Source: Ooceraea biroi
Lineage: Eukaryota > Arthropoda > Insecta > Hymenoptera > Formicidae
Length of the DNA stretch: 64,000 bases
Reading direction: 5' to 3'
Assembly (NCBI RefSeq): GCF_003672135.1
Contig: NC_039507.1
Location: 12,082,278 to 12,146,277 of the forward strand
The translations under genes and the position numbers were made by a program. Within the stretch, counting starts at the first letter, position 1. Each line of letters opens with the position of its first letter. Shown piece after piece: positions 34,131 through 44,800 of this stretch. The notes below the pieces were generated by a model. It made no database searches, had not been told where the DNA came from, and saw only the letters and a program-made list of their open reading frames with translations.

Positions 34131-34611
34131 CATGATATCTATTACAATCAGTCCACCTGGCCCCCCAACGCTCGTCCAGTCGTTTTTCCCGCTGGTGGGG
34201 ATTAGTTCTTATTTTTTTACTTTTCTTTATTTAATGATCTCCCTATGGAAGCGAGGAAACAGTGGGGTCTCCTGGACGTAACAATAAGGTACATTTGTTT
34301 TTATTTTATATATGAAGCGTAATGATCTTTCTTATGGTTGTTATAAGTAAGACTTCTCGAAATTACTGTTCAGATTTTTATAAAACTATTTATAAAGGTC
34401 AAAATAAGTAGCTCAGAGCCAAGCAGGATGTCCGTGCTATGTTGTTTATTCTTCTTCCAGTGTACAAAACAAACGTTTCGGTTTAATCATTGAACCATCT
34501 TCAGTGTAACTTAAAAAAACTATTTATGTATTTATAAATAAATACATAAAGTTTTGTAAATACATAAACAATTTCTACATAAAACATAAAACTCATCAGC
34601 CTTGGACTATT

Positions 34612-35624
34612 AATCACTTACCTTTAGAGCATTAACAGCATCAGTTGTTACTAAATTTTTACTTTGTGATATTTGTATGACAGATTGCATTGTAGATATT
34701 TTCTTCCGTGCGCGTGACTTTTTGGACATATTCAGTTTATGTAAATATCTGTTATAATTAATATATTTAACGAACGTAATCCACGCCTGATTACTAACAA
34801 ATTCTGTTTTCCTTATACATTCTACATTAAATTTCCTAGTTCTTAGAAATATTTTTTCCACGTTCTTAATGTTACGTTTTAGTTTTCTGAACCAAATGAG
34901 TATATAATATATGGGTATAAAATATAATATTTATAATATTACTTCATATATATTAATATAAGTAGTTACAACAAATTACAAACGTTTCTTTATTATCATG
35001 TTTGTCTTACCTTTGCCCAGCGGCGTCACTTTTCTCGACAAGTGTTGCTTCAGCCATAATATTGTCATGTTGAATGTCGCTTGATTGTTGATAATCCTTT
35101 CTCGATTCATGCTCAATATCCATTGTACATTCATTTCTCATATCCATTGATTCATTTTAACTATCAGTTTGAATGTTGCTCCCTGAGTCTCTTTTTATAT
35201 TTCTACAAGATATAATTATATAAAAAGCAGAAAAACATTTCTTTAAAAAAACCTTGTTACCTTTGTATTAAAACAGATGGTATTGCAGTCTTCTTTAATC
35301 TTTTACTTTGTACGGATGTACCAGTATAATTATAATCATCCTCTGTAAAATGATCACTGCAAATTTTGGCATTTTTGTAAGCATTGACAGTATAACCAAT
35401 GCTATGAAACCATTTTTCACGCCTTTCTGTATTTGTTGGAAAACTAAAAATGTAATATTGCATTAGTTTCAATTGTGAAACTGAAGACTATTTATACATA
35501 ATAAAAATAGAAGAAGTATACATTTAAGAAGAAGTATACATATCTCCATAGTTATACATTACCTATGACATTTTCGTGGTAATAGAGAACAATGTTCTTT
35601 CCAGCATATACAGCAATTAACCAT
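34612..35624 (-). pseudogene. THAP-domain gene fragment, spliced, with an in-frame stop
   Basis: Exon 1 (35624-35563) encodes MVNCCICWKEHCSLLPRKCH. It splices by a gtaatg donor and tttttag acceptor into exon 2 (35443-35261): SFPTNTERREKWFHSIGY, KICSDHFTEDDY and KRLKKTAIPSVL. Together they form a C2CH THAP DNA-binding domain with the expected order (Cys pair, Trp, CxxH, then AxP). Exon 3 (35202-35011) is acidic and polar with a TAA at 35157-35159. A further block, 34864-34612 (KKSRARKKISTMQSV), may be another exon, but its phase does not fit cleanly. THAP domains occur in host regulators and in P-element-type transposases; no transposase domain follows. Probably a decaying gene or element piece. 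Confidence 0.65.
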
Positions 35625-35945
35625 TCTGAAGTATAATTGCAATATAATAATAAAGATAATTATCATTTCGATGAAGAATATAAAATGTTATAATATGATC
35701 ACATTCAGTAAAGAATACTTACATTTAGTGCTATTTCTCACAATTTCGCCCGTAATTCTGCAATATAATAATGTTGCAGGTCCGTGCATGTACGGCGTTT
35801 CGCGTCCATTCCACTTCCTCGTTCCTCGGTTTGCACGTTTGTACGCATGCGAGAACGAAAGAGAACGCACGACCACGAAACAGAGTGAGTCCTTTTCTAC
35901 GTGAACCTCTACCCCCACTCCTCAACGCGCAGTCTAGATATAGAG

Positions 35946-36302
35946 TGCGTTCCACTTGACGCTCCCAACGATCGCGAACGTCATTCTGTCTTTATTGCTC
36001 ACTGAACATTGAATAAAGATAGAATGACGTTCGCGATCGTTGGGAGCGTCAAGTGGAACGCACCCATACTATGTCTATGATCAGAGAGAAGCCCGAGAGC
36101 GGTCACGCTCGCGTTTTAACTGTAACGCTCAAACGTGGACATATGCGTTCCACTTGACGCTCCCAACGCTCGCGGCGTCATTCCATCTTTATTCAATATT
36201 CAGTGAGCAATAAAGACAGAATCACTTCAATCACTTCAATGTCCACGTTTGAGGCGTTACAGTTAAAACGCGAGCGTGACCGCTCTCAGGCTTCTCTCTG
36301 CT
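35946..36302. repeat. Nested inverted repeats (foldback cluster)
   Basis: gcgttccacttgacgctccc at 35947 is repeated inverted near 36041-36060, giving arms of about 50 bases around a short loop, and again directly at about 36145. A second pair joins 36083-36140 (gagagaagcccgagagcggt) with 36236-36302. The sharing of one arm sequence among three positions suggests repeated foldback insertion or hairpin-mediated duplication. Confidence 0.8.
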
Positions 36303-36577
36303 ATGATATTACCGTAGTTAGGCGCGTGCGCACATATACAAACACAAAAAATGCATTGATAACACTTAATATCTAAAAAACAAAAAACGCATAGACTTCC
36401 TAAAGCCATATTCACAATTTCCAACACCCCCGCATGAATATGACCAAAAAAATAAATTCTACTGACCTTATGCGCAAAAAACAAAAAATATCTTATTATA
36501 AATAAATCCTTAGAGTCACCAGTGAATAGCAATAGAATCTTGTTTATTATCAACCAAATCAGCCAATACAGGCGACA

Positions 36578-36980
36578 GCGGCGGGCCCCCGCTGTCGCCT
36601 GTATTGGCTGATTTGGTTTTGGACGACCTAGAGACCCATTGCGTTGGCCTGCTTGATTTTAACATACGGACTTATTTTAGATACGTAGACGACATATTTA
36701 TGATTTTGCCAAAAAACAAAATCCAAGAGGTTCTCAACGTTTTCAATAACTGTCATCCGAGGTTAAGTTTTACAGTTGAAATTGAAATGAATGGTTCGAT
36801 TAATTTCTTGGATACTACTGTAATTAGAAATGGAGAAACGTTGATTATTGATTGGTACAGGAAACCGACATTCTTAGGTCGTTACATAAACTATTTCTCT
36901 AATCATCCAGATAAACATAAAATCATTGTTGTAACGAGCCTTGTAGATAGAGCAGTTTTACTTTCCGACTCTCGTTTTCA
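36578..36980 (+). pseudogene. Penelope RT fragment
   Basis: LADLVLDDLETHCVG is followed by TYFRYVDDIFMILPKN, which holds the YxDD catalytic pair of Penelope RT. Next comes INFLDTTVIRNGETLIIDW and YRKPTFLGRYINYFSNHP, then VDRAVLLSDSRFH, the typical thumb-region order. The upstream RT half is absent, as in many 5'-truncated copies. The frame is intact until the insertion at about 36980. Penelope elements copy themselves at DNA ends by target-primed reverse transcription with a GIY-YIG nuclease; here only the remains are left. Confidence 0.85.
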
Positions 36981-37887
36981 TGTACACGCACCGGCAAGAA
37001 AGGTGTCCCTCGGCTACATTCACAGAGCTACGTTATATGTGTGGCACTAAAAACTGCGTAGCGGCATTCATTCTATTATCATTATACATTCTATTATTAT
37101 TATTATTATTATCAGTATTATTCTATTATTGTATTATTATAATTCATTCGATTGTATCATTGAAAGAGATAAAATTAATTTAATGAAGAATACAAATTCT
37201 TATTAAAATATCAAATATAAAGATGAAATATCGATCTGCAGTGGATCTTGATGCCTAATAATATTTTTGTGTGAATCGCTATAAAATATTTTTGCGTAAA
37301 ATTACAACTATCAATACGGGTAATTTTGAGGCTTATTATTATATTATTATATAATAGTATAATTACATAATTATATAATTATTATATTATTATATGCCGA
37401 TATTGAAACTTCTTTGAAAAAGTACTGAATTCGCGAAACTATGCTCAAAACTAAGGGAAATTATATTTAATAATGCATGCTTATCCTGATTATTTATTGA
37501 TTTATTTATGATTACGTACTATTTTATACATTCAAAATTTAAATTTGCAACATAATATTCCTAGAACATTTATTTTAATTTTCACGATATTTGTTAATAA
37601 TTTTTTATTATAACTATACTTTCCCTTATTTTTGAACATAGTTTCGCGAATTCAGTACTTTTTTAAAGTATTTTCAATATTGGCTGTTAGTGAGGTAGCT
37701 GTAGTCGGGCCCCGCGAGAAACACATACGATTTACGGTGGGTGATCAAAAGTGTTAAAAGTTTTTTTTTTCGTTTGTTGTTTTGTTACTAGGAGACCGCG
37801 TTTATTAAATGTTTTTTTCCTATTTTCTCTTATTATTTATCGTGGTGTTGTTGCATTGAGCGGACGATATCGTGATAAATTCTAACG

Positions 37888-38921
37888 ATGCCTCAGAACT
37901 TGTGTCCTGAAATACGAGGTCGTATCGTCGGACAGTGGCAGGCCGGAAGGACAGTAGCAGAAATTGCTGCTGAAATTCCATGTTCTGTAACAACTGTTCG
38001 ACGATGGATACAACGATTTAACGAAAACGGTGATCATGCTTTGCATGATCATCGTCGTAATAATCGTGGTCCTCGTAGAACCGGGGCGGAGCAAGATCAG
38101 GCAATCGTCGCTGCAGTTGCTGATCAACCCTTTGGCACCGTCCAGGAGTTCATCAACGCGGCGGACGTCCAAATATCGAAGAGGACCGCTCGGCAACGTC
38201 TCAACGAAGCTGGGTATCGCTGCTACCGACCAGCCCACAAAATTCCGCTGACTCCTGTCCATCGGGATCAGCGTATCGCGTTCGCTTTGGAACACCTGGT
38301 GACGAGCCGTGAGGAGTGGGAGGCTACGATTTGGACCGACGAAAAGGTCTTCGTATCATCTGCCGACCGCATACCTCACGTATGGCGTCCAAGGGATCAA
38401 CGGCTGAATCCTGCACATGTTGTGCCTACCCACAGAAGTAGAAGGATTTCATGCGCGATGTGGGGCTGGATTTCCGGCACTACAATCGGAGAACTGGTGG
38501 ACATTCCCACAAGAATGAACTCTGCGGAGTACATTCGCATACTGGCTGGAGGAAGTCTTACTTCCATCAGTACGCGCAATCTACCCCGCAGAGGATATGC
38601 CAGTTATTCGACTAGTGCAGGATAACTCCGGAGTCCACACTTCACGTGAAACACGAGCATGGTTTCAGGATCATCATAGATCCAGTTGGTCAACCGGCCT
38701 GCTCGTTCACCGGATCTAAATTTAATCGAAAATGTTTGGGCACAAATGGTTCGACGATGGGAACCATGAAGGGAGGGACGGTAGCAGCGTTAGTCAATCA
38801 CGCGAGAGAAATCTGAGAAGAACTTCGGTTCCAACCAGACTTTCTCACAAACTTGATTAACTCGGTACCAAATCGACTTAATCAAGTTATTGACCGGTCT
38901 GGATATTGGACTGATTATTAA
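37888..38921 (+). pseudogene. Tc1/mariner-type (IS630) DD34E transposase, frameshifted
   Basis: The ATG at 37888 starts MPQNLCPEIRGRIVGQWQAG, a paired helix-turn-helix (VAEIAAEIPCSVTTVRRWIQ and SKRTARQRLNEAGYRC). The catalytic region follows: TIWTDEKVFVSS (first Asp), then after a frame change near 38585 VQDNSGVHTSRETRAWF (second Asp) and, after another break near 38690, SPDLNLIENVWAQMV (Glu). The Asp-to-Glu distance is about 34. A stop lies near 38767, and the end reads INSVPNRLNQVIDRSGYW. It is flanked by inverted repeats (37535-37705 and 39240-39425). The element encoding it is therefore recognisable end to end, but the gene is dead. Confidence 0.85.
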
Positions 38922-39429
38922 AAAATGCTTCTGCGCTTGCCCCACGATCGGCCCTTTTCAGGGCCAATAAAACTTTCACTTTTTTTGCGAGTAGAAGCGC
39001 CTACAGAGGCGTCTCACTCGTTCAAATAGCCGGCTGGCCGGCGGTGTCCGGCCAGTAAGCCTATTCTGTACCTCTTGACGAGAGTGTCGTTATCATTATA
39101 TATTATTATATTGTGTTTATGCAGCTTTTTGAACCATATATTATGCACAATGATAACATAACGATAACACTGTTGTTAAAGTTACAGAATTTAGACGCAG
39201 CGCAGTGTCTCACTTGCACTTTTTCTATTCGAGTATCGAATGTCCTACAGCTATCACACTAGCAGCCAATATTGAAAATACTTTAAAAAAGTACTGAATT
39301 CGCGAAACTATGTTCAAAAATAAGGGAAAGTATAGTTACAATAAAAAATTATTAACAAATATCGTGAAAATTAAAATAAATATTCTAGGAATGTTATGTT
39401 GCAAATTTAAATTTTGAATGTATCAAGTG

Positions 39430-40340
39430 ACGCGGTAGCGTCGCGACGCCAAGTACGTAAAAAAAGTTCCGAGCAATAAGCATCACTGCATAGACGTCGA
39501 ACGTTGCCAAATTCATTGCATAAACGTCGAGCGCTACCGTATAGCTTATCCGGAATTTCATGCCAAATTCATGTCAAACAAACTTTTGATTAAAATATCT
39601 CAGGAACTAAAGCCTTATTTAAAAATCTAACGGCACTTTAATAATATAATATGGATGCAAGCTTTCGATTGCGACCAAGTCGAATAAGATTGGTGCAGTC
39701 TATCCTGAGATATTGTAACTGAATGTTAGAATTGTGACGTTTCGTTTTCCTCCTTTTCCGAAATCAGGTTCAGACTCATGTACGTATGCTCGCACATACA
39801 CATGCAAAGCGATTTTGTCACTCAAGAGGCGTTCGCAGATGCACTATTTAATTTATTATGAATTAAAACTGATTTTAATACATGGAAAATATTTTATTTT
39901 ACGATTAAGATATAAATCGCAAAAACTATTATATAAAAAATTAAAAATTACTTGTTTTAAATAAAATCATCGTGATAGCGTCGCAATGATAAGGAAATAA
40001 TTCTTCTAATTTTGAAATATAAATTATGACAATTTAAGATATAAGTTGGAACATTTTATACTCATAGAATGAAACCGAGAAAGAAAGAGAGAGGGAGAGA
40101 GAAAATTTTAAATTGTCACAATTTATATTTGACAATTAGAAGTATTAAGAAGATTTGCACGATTAGATAAATCTTTATTATCTAACATTTTTGTTTGATG
40201 AGATCTCACAGCAGAAATAAAATGACATATTATTGTGGCAATACAAAAATACATAAAAACATGTAAAATTAATGAAATGTAAAAAATTTTTACAAAAAGT
40301 AATGAGATCCCTCTAAAAAACCTTACAAAGGTAAAAAAAT
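39430..40340. other. Non-coding interval inside the composite
   Basis: AT-rich except for a short segment near 39420-39560 in which gcatagacgtcgaacg and gcataaacgtcgagcg recur. A purine tract (gaaagaaagagagagggaga) is at about 40079. No supported gene. Confidence 0.5.
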
Positions 40341-40344
40341 ACGC

Positions 40345-40800
40345 CATGTACATACAAAAGCAAAACTAAATATGATAAAATCCATAGTTAACTAGCCAAG
40401 TACCTAGAAGCAATTCAGTTTGAGGATTTGTAATTTGAAATAATATTTGGCATGCCCGGGTCGCATTAAAACGTACGTCCTACCTATAATTTGTGTAAAC
40501 TCTATGTGTAAATTATTTGTATTGAGTGAGTAATGAAAAGGGATATTTATAATCACTCCACTAATGTGCAAAACTGTAAACGTATTTGTTTTAATATTAC
40601 CAAATACAAAGATTTACGAGTCATTAGTGAAAATACTCAAGGCAGTACAAATTTAGAAGAATGCATGTCCAATGCGACCCGGGCACGCCAAGTATTATTT
40701 CAAATTACAAATCCTCAAACTGAATTGCTTCTAGGTACTTGGCTAGTTAACATGGATTTCATCATATTTAGTTTTGCTTTTTTATGTACTTGGCGTATTT
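40345..40800. repeat. Palindrome with 130-base arms
   Basis: The segment 40370-40478 (aagtacctagaagcaattca, then gcatgcccgggtcgcatt) is the near-perfect reverse complement of 40660-40770 (aatgcgacccgggcacgcc, then tgaattgcttctaggtactt). About 180 bases separate the arms. The plus ORF at 40533-40883 crosses one arm and is not credible as a gene. Confidence 0.85.
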
Positions 40801-41249
40801 GTTTGGTAAATATTGACAATAACGGAGGCCGCCCCGATGACCTTGACTTTGATATATATTGTCAAGATTACCCTCCTGAGTGACCTTTAAAAGATTTTAG
40901 CCGTCGCTCGTTGGTTATTAAAAAGTTATTAACAAAAGAAGTTTAATGATTTTGCACGAATTTTCAGCTATCTACGCGAAGTGAGGACTTGATCTTGATA
41001 TGTATACAGATAGATATACAGATTATCCTTCCGAATAATCTGCAGAAGATTTTAGCCGTCGCCCATTGTTTGTTAAAAAGTTATTAACAAAAAAGTTTAA
41101 TGAATAGAGCATAATTTTACGATACCATATACGTTTACGAAAGAGTTATATTTGATGGAATTTTAGCTTTAAATCAGAAATAGGTTTGGGTTAGGTTATA
41201 TTTTCCGAAACTGGAGCCCCGGACACATACGCTCGGTTTTCAACCCGCT

Positions 41250-41300
41250 TCGCGGGAGGGCGGGGGGAGGGGCAAAGCCCCCCCCTCCCCGCCAGGATCC
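41250..41300. repeat. GC-rich hairpin
   Basis: gggcggggggaggggc, a short aaa loop, then gccccccccctccccgcc. The stem is about 16 bp of almost pure G:C. It could also fold as a G-quadruplex. Confidence 0.7.
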
Positions 41301-41504
41301 GTGCCGTGTACCAAGTGATCAAAATCTGTGTGAAATTCGTTACACTGGCTCCGGCGGGCTGAAAACGATGCCGATACCATCCCACACCGCCCCCTATGTC
41401 ATTCGAGGTATAAGTACATCATAACAAATCCTTCTCAGAAATCTTCTTGTCAGTTGACTTTCGTTCGGCTATGTTGCTAGTTGCGATGTGTTAGAAAGTA
41501 AACG

Positions 41505-41672
41505 ATGAAGCTTCATGAATTTTTAAATCTTACACGTAATAAGCAGCAGCTTATTGAATATTTGTGTGAAAAGGAAGTCATCCGTCGAGAAATGACATGT
41601 CCACAGTGCAACACAGTTATAAATATCGCATATGAATTCAATATATCAAGATCAAGTCCTCACTTCGCGTAG
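41505..41672 (+). pseudogene. Merlin/IS1595-like transposase N-terminus (zinc ribbon), truncated
   Basis: A 55-residue frame: MKLHEFLNLTRNKQQLIEYL, then CEKEVIRREMTCPQCNTVIN. The helix followed by a CPxC knuckle is the N-terminal zinc-ribbon layout of ISXO2/Merlin-type transposases found in insects. The second Cys pair and the catalytic domain are missing. The reading frame runs straight into the right arm of the surrounding palindrome, where it stops at 41670. This suggests a non-autonomous internally deleted Merlin copy whose arms are now its inverted repeats. Family assignment rests on one short motif. Confidence 0.5.
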
Positions 41673-43199
41673 ATAGCTGAAAATTCGTGCGAAATCATTA
41701 CACTTCTTTTGTACTTTTTAATAACCAACGAGCGACGGCTAAAACCTTTTGAAAGTCACTCAGGAGGATGACCTCTATAATATATGTCACGGTCAAGGTC
41801 ATCGGGGCGGCCTCCGTTATTGTCAATATTTACCGCATGCATTATTAAATATAATTTCCCTTAGTTTTGAGCATATAGTTTCGTGAATTTAGTACTTTTT
41901 CAAAGAATTTTCAATATCGGCAACTATTATATTGTTACGCCCGTGTCGTGTCCGTGTCGGCTGCTCGGATCGCAATGCGATCAGATGATCGCGGTGGCTG
42001 TGGCGACAGCTGACAGCGGGGTTGGCGTGACGACGAAACAAGGACAGCTGAAGCAGATGGAGACGAGACGAACGCGGAAGCTTTGGCAGACGATCTGCGC
42101 TCACGCGATAATTGTGCTTATAATTTACGGCGTGTTCGTGATTAATAAACGGCTACAGTTTTATCCTTCGACCGAGTCTTATTTAGTGCGAGAGTTGTGT
42201 GCGAAAGTGTGGCGAGATCGCGACGTTTTGTTGTGTGCGGAAGCGCGGACGTAACAATATAATAATAAGACTCAAAATTACCCGCAATGATAGTTGTAAT
42301 TTTACGCAAAAATATAGAGTGCAATTTGGCTGTGTATAGTATAATTTAGCATTTTTATACGAATTAAAAATTTAGAATTAAATATAATTAAAAATTTTAA
42401 TATTTTTCGGGGAAATGGAATTTTATACATGTTTCTTAGTTTAGTTTCTACATCAAACTATTAAATTGCTCGTCAATTTAATTTGTGATATTACGTGTGT
42501 GATATTGTGTGATTACGTAATCCGGCTTCATGTAAGGACTATGTTTCAAGATCGATGAAATTTGCGGCGCGCAATTTGCATGAGATGGTAAAAAATCACA
42601 CAAAATTATTATAGCATCAAGTCCGCTGCAGATCAATATAGGCGATCTCATCTTTATGTTTGATATTTTAATAAGAATTTATATTCTTCATTAAATTAAT
42701 TTCATCTCTTTAGATGATATAATCAAATGAATTATAAGCGAATTAATTATAATAATATAATGATAATATGAATGAATGCATGCTGCTCAATGCTAGCCGT
42801 TTCTTAAAGGAAAAGAAAGGAAAGGGCGACACATGACTTTGGAGCGAGCAAGACACATATAGAGAGACACCGCGGTGTCCTGTCCGATATATAGCTATCT
42901 TCTTCGCACTCTCTGAATTTAGGTATCGAGAATGAGACAACTATAGGACAGCATTAGCTGGCATCAAGTCTTGTAATGCTTTCTCTCTCGATCGTGTGTC
43001 TTGCGCGAAGGATGCAGCATTGCAGTGCCGCCCGCTACCTATTCCCTTCGCTCCTCGGGCTCCTCGGCACTTCCAGTGACACGTACGTACGAGCTTCGTG
43101 TGTATGCGCGTTCAGCGCTACGCGATTTTCAGTATCACACATATAACGTAGCTCTGTGAATTTGTCTAAGGACACCTTTCCTGCCACTGCGTGTACATA

Positions 43200-43669
43200 A
43201 TATTGAGATCGTTAGAAATATTCTGTTAAACAATTGCTATCCACGGACATTTATTGACAAGCATATAAATAGGAGACTTAAAAAAATTAAACATAATGAC
43301 GTATCATTGAACAATAATAATGACGATCCGCATGGTGATAGGAATTTTATAAAGATTCCGTATATAAAAAATTGGAGTGAGAAATTGAGATGGCAGTTGA
43401 ACAGATTTGGTCTCAATGTTGTTTACAACATACATAGAAAGTTAGACTGTATTATAAAGAGAAGAAAGGATAGCTTAATTAACGCACAGAAAACTGGTGT
43501 TGTTTATAAAATTGACTGCAAGGACTGTGACGTTTGTTAAATTGGACAAACGAAAAGGCACGTAGAGACAAGAGTAAAAGAACACATGCATGATATTAAA
43601 AAGCACGAGAGCAATCATTCGGTAGTAAGTAGGCACAGATCTTTTAATAGTCATCAATTTGATTGCCAT
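43200..43669 (+). pseudogene. Penelope linker and GIY-YIG endonuclease part
   Basis: Continues the element after the composite: EIVRNILLNNCYPRTFIDKH, IPYIKNWSEKLRWQLNRFG, then KTGVVYKIDCKDCDVC with the CxxC knuckle. A stop codon follows where the GIY-YIG family has Tyr, before IGQTKRHVETRVKEHM. The frame ends in FNSHQFDCH at LTR D. The nuclease would nick target DNA for priming. The stop next to the YIG triad disables it. Confidence 0.85.
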
Positions 43670-44768
43670 TGTTACGTCCAGAGCTTCGACGGCTCTACAA
43701 TGGAGCGGAACAAGACGCCTGTCGAGTTTCGTGGGCACTTAACCGCAGAAATCTCGCGTCGAGCCTTCCCATACGCTTCGCTGTAAAGGCCTATGACCTT
43801 AGGTCGTAATAACCCGAACACACGAAAGGGTCAGCTCATGGTCCCTTTTTAGGCAAGGGAACTGAATCCCTATTGCCAAGGATAGGATCTGTACGATTCG
43901 TTGCGATAAGGAGAGATGGATACGAGGTGGTTAATTAATCAGTTCTTCTTGTTTTGAAAAATAAAACATCGTTTTTATTTTTCCATTCGTAAATTGATCA
44001 CAACATTGAAATTATACAGTGGTTTTTAATTAACTAAATCTAATTTATAAAATAAAAAAAATTTATATGAACGCGAAATGTAATAATAGCATAATAAAGG
44101 GAAGTTCTACAAAGTGTGTGAAAAATTGTCGAAAAATAACATTTGTATATATGAGACAGGGATAAAAACTGGGTATTGTCTGTTGTATGTGATTAGGGGA
44201 AGAACAAAATAAGGTGATAAGTCTCTGATGGTGGTACTTAGAGTAATCGGGTCAATTGGTCCTGGTCCAAGGACATAGGCGTCAGGGGGAAGGGGAAGAG
44301 TAAGTAAGGGGAAACAGTCAAGGATGTTCTCGCGGATGGATTCGAGGCCCGCCTCATAAAGTTCCCTTAGAGTATTCAAGGAAGGAAAGGTTAAGTCTTC
44401 TACAGATATTTGAAACGGTGAAACAGGGTGAGGAACGAGGTATTCTTCGGAATCGGAAGGTAGAAGGTATTGATCTAATTCACCTAAGGGGATGGGAGAG
44501 TACCAACCCGGGGACAATTCAGGAAGATCAGAGGTGTTGAGCGGAGGCGAGGATGATTCGGGATAAATAGGATGAGTGACTCCGCAGACAGTGCAGACGG
44601 AGGGTGGTATGGTGTTAACAATAAAATTCTGCGAGAGATTAGCTGGTGGTGATTCAGGGGAAGCTGCCCCCTGGTTGTTCGAAATGTGTTCCGTAGTCGA
44701 GGTTGCGTCTCCGCGGTTTACATGAGCCACTTAAAAAGGGGAAAATGGAAGATAACAATTTTGTTCTC

Positions 44769-44800
<32 letters not shown>

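Larger units (their letters stand above)
29837..34283 (-). mobile_element. LTR B, solo, with 4-bp target duplication, containing nested LTR C
   Basis: The termini are tgttgcgtccag (29837) and ctggacgtaaca (ending 34283), flanked by ATAA on both sides (29833-29836 and 34284-34287). The sequence is interrupted by LTR C at 31952-34130. Without it LTR B is about 2.27 kb. Reading the minus strand, it holds an upstream region with gtgccggactctaatctttg, a TATATAAA box at about 31512-31519, a 92-base intron, and a 229-residue ORF. G-rich runs occur near 30850 and 31545. The absence of any internal retroviral region between matching flanks identifies it as a solo LTR. Confidence 0.88.
40807..41830. 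repeat. Second palindrome, arms about 190 bases, around a Merlin-like fragment
   Basis: 40825-41005 (cggaggccgccccgatgacc, then cgcgaagtgaggacttgatc) is mirrored at 41645-41820 (gatcaagtcctcacttcgcg, then ggtcatcggggcggcctccg). The 640-base interior includes a second degenerate copy of the ttagccgtcgc block (41050), a GC-rich hairpin at 41250-41300, and the zinc-ribbon ORF at 41505. Confidence 0.85.
37393..41925. repeat. Four related terminal blocks in alternating orientation
   Basis: A block of about 90 bases (core aaaaagtactgaattcgcga) occurs at 37393-37480 (+), 37610-37690 (-), 39265-39345 (+) and 41838-41922 (-). The first and fourth are closest to each other (gctcaaaactaagggaaatt), and so are the second and third (gttcaaaaataagggaaagt). 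This fits one element with inner ends 37690/39265 carrying the transposase and an outer pair 37393/41922, nested one inside the other. Confidence 0.75.
36979..43201. mobile_element. 6.2-kb composite with long imperfect terminal inverted repeats
   Basis: The left end gtacacgcaccggcaagaaa matches the reverse complement of the right end, gtacacgcagtggcaggaaa, and homology continues through cacagagctacgttatatgt. The left arm (to about 37345) is a shortened version of the right arm (42265-43201). Both contain gaagaatacaaattcttatt-type sequence and the gatctgcagtgg/gatctgcagcgg block. Inside lie a Tc1-like transposase, several smaller palindromes and a Merlin-like fragment. Ends and target duplication are not exact, so whether the whole moved as one unit is inference. 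Confidence 0.65.

Noticed and set aside
40533..40883. 116-residue plus ORF
   Set aside because: It spans an inverted-repeat arm, has no family motif, and its composition follows local AT content.
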